Assembly: GCA_946886185.1 (NCBI GenBank)
Contig: CAMPIC010000005.1
Span: forward strand, 1 to 17,600
Reading direction: 5' to 3'
Length of the DNA: 17,600 bases
From: an uncultured bacterium
GTDB lineage: Bacteria > Eisenbacteria > RBG-16-71-46 > CAIMUX01
The stretch's first letter is position 1. Every line of letters begins with the position of its first letter. Made by a program: the position numbers and the translations under genes. A model generated the notes under the pieces. The model did not search any database, was not told where the DNA came from, and saw nothing but the letters and a program-made list of their open reading frames with translations. Shown piece after piece: positions 14,876-17,600 of this stretch.

Positions 14876-16735
14876 TCACAGTCCCAGCGCGATGCCTTCT
14901 CCCCGCGGATCGGTCGCTCCGAGATAGACGCGCTCGGCCATCGAGTCGCGAGAGAGCACGATCGCCTGCATGAGCCCGCTTCCATCCCAGGGACCTACGC
15001 GCGCGACGATGTGCCCGCGGCGCTCCAGCCATTTGCGGTACGCGGCAGGCATGCGCGATTCCACCCGGACGCGGCCGCTCCGCTCCACGTTCCATCGCGG
15101 AGCGGCGAGCGCGGCGGCGAGCCGTTCCGGCTCCGCGAGCATCCGCGCCATGCGCGGCCGTCTCTTTTGCGACCAGTGTCCGGGAACGCGCGGAGGCGTC
15201 CCGCTCCAGATCGAATCGCCGGAGAGCCAGTGACGGATCACCTGCAGATTGGTCTGGACCTGATTGTCTCCTCCCGGAGTGCCCGCGACCATCCACGGCT
15301 TCCCTTCCCGGTGGATGAGGAACGAATTGAGCGTGTGCACGGTGCGCCAGCCGGGCGCGAGCGCGTTGACATGCCGCGAATCGAGCGAGAAACCGCAGGC
15401 GCGATTGTTGAGAAGGATCCCTGTGGCCGGCTCCTGATAGCCGGAGCCGAACGGATGGAAGATCGATTGGATGAGCCCCGCCATGTTTCCGTCTCGATCC
15501 GCCGCGCAGAGATAGGTGGTATCGGTGGCCCCGTCGCCCGGAAGCGGCGGGCGAGCCGGATCGAAACCGGCGGCGCGATAGCTCTCGAGGAGAGCGCGCG
15601 CTTCGGAACTCGCTTCGACGAGCGCGTTCACGACGACCGGCGCGGCGAGCTCGATCGCGAGCGGTTCCTGCTGCAGAAGCACCCCCAGACGGCGCAGGGT
15701 GGCGGGAGCGGTCAACACCTCCACGAGCTTGGCCTCCGGCGCCGGCAACCGCTTCGGATCGGTGAAAAACGCTTCTTTCAGTGCGAACGCGATCTTCTTG
15801 CTCTCGATCTGACGATGGAGCTCCTCGAACGAATCGATCGGCCCGCTCGCGGACTCGGCCATGACGGCTCGCGGAAGGTGCTCCATCCCCGGATCGAGCT
15901 CGAGCTCTCCGCCGGAGCGATCCAGCGGAGAATCGCCGGCCACGAGGCCGAGCATGACCAGGAGGAGCAGACCTTGCGACGGCAACGGCTGCTCGAAAAT
16001 CGTCACCGTTCCGGAATCCAGGCGATAAGGATCCGCGAACGCGCTCTCGTGCGCGCCGAGATCCGCGGCCGACAACGCGCCTCCGTCCCGCGTGGTTCCG
16101 CGGGCCAGCTCTTCACCGATCCGGCCTCGATAGAAGCTGGACGCTCCCTCGCGTGCGATCTCCGACAAGGTGCGGGAGAGCGCGCGCGGGCGGCAGATCT
16201 GTCCGGCTCGCAAGGGGCGGTCGCCGGAGTCGAGATAGGTCGACGAAAGCCCGGGATCGCGCTGGATCACTTCGATCTCGCGCTCCAGCACCTTCCCCAT
16301 CCGCCATGAGATGGGAAATCCCTCGCCGGCATGATGCGCGGCAGGAGCGAGGAGCTCGCTCCACGGCAAACGACCCCACTGTTTCCAAGCGTCCTCCCAT
16401 GCTTTCACGGCTCCAGGCACCGTGCAGGAAAGCGGGGAGCGCAGCGGAACCGTGCCGCGGCCCGGAAAGCGGGAACGCGTGAGCGAGCAGGGGGCGGCTC
16501 CGCTCCCATTCACTGCGCGGACCCGGCGCTCCGCTTCATCGTGAACGAGGAAGAACGCATCTCCACCAAGCCCGCTCGCGGACGGCTCGACCACGGACAG
16601 CACCGCGGCCGCCGCGATCAGCGCATCGACCGCATGACCGCCGGCGCGCAGCATCGCAGCTCCCGCTTCCACCGCGAGAGGATGCGAAGCCACCATCATG
16701 CCGTTGGCAGCCACGGCCGGTGGGCGGACCATCAT
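14876..16735 (-). CDS. Gamma-glutamyltransferase family protein, no signal peptide
   Basis: A 619-residue Ntn-hydrolase. Autocleavage is expected before T406 in TDTTYL, giving a large (405) and small (214) subunit. Typical blocks are the N-terminal ASHPLAVEAGAAML, SGLGGDAFF (54-62), NGSG (76-79), HPFGSGYQ, LNNRACGFS and TPGGDNQVQTNLQV. The NGSG and PGGDNQ blocks place it in the YwrD-like branch rather than with E. coli Ggt, which has REMAP and PGGSRI at those places. There is no signal peptide: the family homology starts about residue 7, so it is probably cytoplasmic, acting on glutathione or other gamma-glutamyl compounds or related amides. The ATG at 16735 follows TGAGGAT, which overlaps the stop of the DsbD-N gene 13 bases upstream. 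The GT-C-like gene follows with no gap, so the three form an operon. Confidence 0.92.
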   Translation of the reverse strand: MMVRPPAVAANGMMVASHPLAVEAGAAMLRAGGHAVDALIAAAAVLSVVEPSASGLGGDAFFLVHDEAERRVRAVNGSGAAPCSLTRSRFPGRGTVPLRSPLSCTVPGAVKAWEDAWKQWGRLPWSELLAPAAHHAGEGFPISWRMGKVLEREIEVIQRDPGLSSTYLDSGDRPLRAGQICRPRALSRTLSEIAREGASSFYRGRIGEELARGTTRDGGALSAADLGAHESAFADPYRLDSGTVTIFEQPLPSQGLLLLVMLGLVAGDSPLDRSGGELELDPGMEHLPRAVMAESASGPIDSFEELHRQIESKKIAFALKEAFFTDPKRLPAPEAKLVEVLTAPATLRRLGVLLQQEPLAIELAAPVVVNALVEASSEARALLESYRAAGFDPARPPLPGDGATDTTYLCAADRDGNMAGLIQSIFHPFGSGYQEPATGILLNNRACGFSLDSRHVNALAPGWRTVHTLNSFLIHREGKPWMVAGTPGGDNQVQTNLQVIRHWLSGDSIWSGTPPRVPGHWSQKRRPRMARMLAEPERLAAALAAPRWNVERSGRVRVESRMPAAYRKWLERRGHIVARVGPWDGSGLMQAIVLSRDSMAERVYLGATDPRGEGIALGL

Positions 16736-16748
16736 GCGAACGCGATCC

Positions 16749-17519
16749 TCATCGGGGCGCGGGGATCGAGATCTCGAAGAATGACGCCAGACCGGCGTGC
16801 CGCACTTCCAACACTCCCGCGATCCGCTCGACGGTGTGCACGTCGGTGGGGTACGTGAGGATCATCTCGCCGCCTTCCACTTCCCCCTTCTCCTTCGCGT
16901 CGGTCGGATACACGTACGATTCCGACTCATACGGATAAAACGTCAGGCCATCCGCTCCGGGAACGCGGAGGAGGAGCGACTCTCCTTTCCACTCGGAGGC
17001 GAAGCCGGGTGGACGCTCGTGCTTGGGGAGCCGTTGCCGCGCTTCTTCCAGGATCGTCCGATCGGTGAGCGACAGGAACGGGCGCACCGGGTCGAACGTC
17101 ACCGGGAACGTGGCTTCGATCGACCGCGCGCCGGGGATGCACATGTCACGGCAGACCAGCCAGGACAGATCGGCTCGAATGGTCGCGTCTCCGATCGGGA
17201 CTCCCTCCGAAACCTCGAGAGGATAGAAGAGCACGAGGTGGTCATCGAAGATGTAATCCAGGATCAGATCCGCCTCCACCAGACGGTGTGGCGCGGGCCA
17301 GCGGGGAGAGCCGGCCGTCACCCCTGCCGGAAGGCTCAGGCGCACGTCCGGCGGCAGCCCGGAGTCGCCGGGATTGCGCCAATAGAGGTGCCACTCCTCG
17401 TCGATCTCGAAGATGACCGCGAGCTCCGCGCGCTCTCCGGGCTTGAGCGCTCCTGCCTCCAGCACCAGGCGAGGCAGGACCCGGCGCGAGCCTTCGAGCG
17501 AATCGGCCGCCGGGGACAT
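16749..17519 (-). CDS. DsbD/ScsB N-terminal (DsbC-type) domain protein, stand-alone
   Basis: A 256-residue protein matching the N-terminal, thiol-carrying periplasmic part of DsbD/ScsB reductases. It has the signature WHLYWRNPGDSG (43-54), a WP-P-R stretch, and WLVC-RDM-CIPG with C123 and C127, the cysteine pair that passes electrons to periplasmic partners. The second half also resembles the ScsB N-terminal region. The transmembrane electron-transfer domain and C-terminal thioredoxin domain of full DsbD are absent; the gene ends at a stop and the transferase gene follows. The ATG at 17519 has GGAG 8 bases upstream. An in-frame TAG (17562-17564) lies close before it with no other start codon between, so no signal peptide is encoded in this frame, which is odd for a domain that normally works in the periplasm. 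Confidence 0.85.
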   Translation of the reverse strand: MSPAADSLEGSRRVLPRLVLEAGALKPGERAELAVIFEIDEEWHLYWRNPGDSGLPPDVRLSLPAGVTAGSPRWPAPHRLVEADLILDYIFDDHLVLFYPLEVSEGVPIGDATIRADLSWLVCRDMCIPGARSIEATFPVTFDPVRPFLSLTDRTILEEARQRLPKHERPPGFASEWKGESLLLRVPGADGLTFYPYESESYVYPTDAKEKGEVEGGEMILTYPTDVHTVERIAGVLEVRHAGLASFFEISIPAPR

Positions 17520-17561
17520 CGCGTCCGCTCCGCCCGGATCGCGCGCATCGCGCGCATCAGG

Positions 17562-17600
17562 CTAGTCATCAACTTCGAGAGCGAGCGCGGAGACCGGCGG
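17562..17600 (-). CDS. Possible 3' end of an upstream gene (window edge)
   Basis: Thirteen codons ending in TAG at 17562, reading VSALALEVDD before the stop. It is in the same frame as the DsbD-N gene and 42 bases before its ATG. Too short to identify. It is listed because the short gap would fit an operon continuing beyond the window; other frames are also open here. Confidence 0.25.
   Translation of the reverse strand, partial: PPVSALALEVDD

Noticed and set aside
12983..16309. A 1108-codon open frame on the plus strand across the GT-C-like and transferase genes
   Set aside because: It is antisense to two genes with clear family motifs, is built mostly of Arg, Glu, Asp, Gly and Pro, and has no recognisable domain; this is a typical shadow in GC-rich coding DNA.
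2560..17519. A defence, toxin-antitoxin, secretion or mobile-element system
   Set aside because: No nuclease, methylase, toxin, integrase, transposase, terminal repeats or tRNA-flanked boundary was found; the genes are envelope and housekeeping types.

Overview
This window is GC-rich, densely coding DNA from a Gram-negative (diderm) bacterium. That inference rests on a UB2H-type class A penicillin-binding protein (PBP1B type), a di-haem cytochrome c peroxidase with a lipoprotein-like leader, several exported peptidases and an exported beta-helix protein. The mix would fit a lineage such as Candidatus Eisenbacteria or a neighbouring environmental phylum, but the sequence alone does not settle this. 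I see no rRNA, tRNA, CRISPR array, insertion sequence, integrase or phage gene, and no gap between genes longer than about 200 bases.

Layout. At the left edge on the minus strand, a likely operon runs P-loop kinase-like ATPase, then a 4-helix DMT/SMR-type transporter (start and stop overlapping by 4 bases), then PBP1B. PBP1B has its own promoter candidate and a TTG start, and it runs off the window at base 1. Divergent to it on the plus strand are a rhomboid protease with a long polar N-terminus and a response regulator whose output region is a coiled coil. These meet, almost end to end, a minus-strand secreted parallel beta-helix protein. Divergent from that is a MauG/cytochrome c peroxidase-type di-haem protein. 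Next, on the minus strand, are two exported metallopeptidases that overlap by 62 bases: an M1-like peptidase lacking the classical GxMEN motif, then an M28 peptidase with a PDZ domain. A plus-strand DUF218 (YdcF/SanA-like) protein is divergent from them. The right end is a minus-strand run: a DsbD/ScsB N-terminal-domain protein, a gamma-glutamyltransferase-family enzyme, and a large GT-C-like membrane protein.

How it fits together. Most genes act at the cell envelope: wall synthesis, intramembrane proteolysis, extracytoplasmic peptide degradation, peroxide reduction, thiol chemistry and a polytopic glycosyltransferase-like protein. It reads as ordinary chromosomal backbone rather than an island. 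I did not find a clear new multi-gene system. The points most worth checking are the charged insertion in the PBP1B transpeptidase domain, the SMR-fold protein without the drug-coupling Glu beside PBP1B, the M1 homologue without an exopeptidase motif, the stand-alone DsbD-N domain without a signal peptide, and the possible leaderless start of the DUF218 gene.
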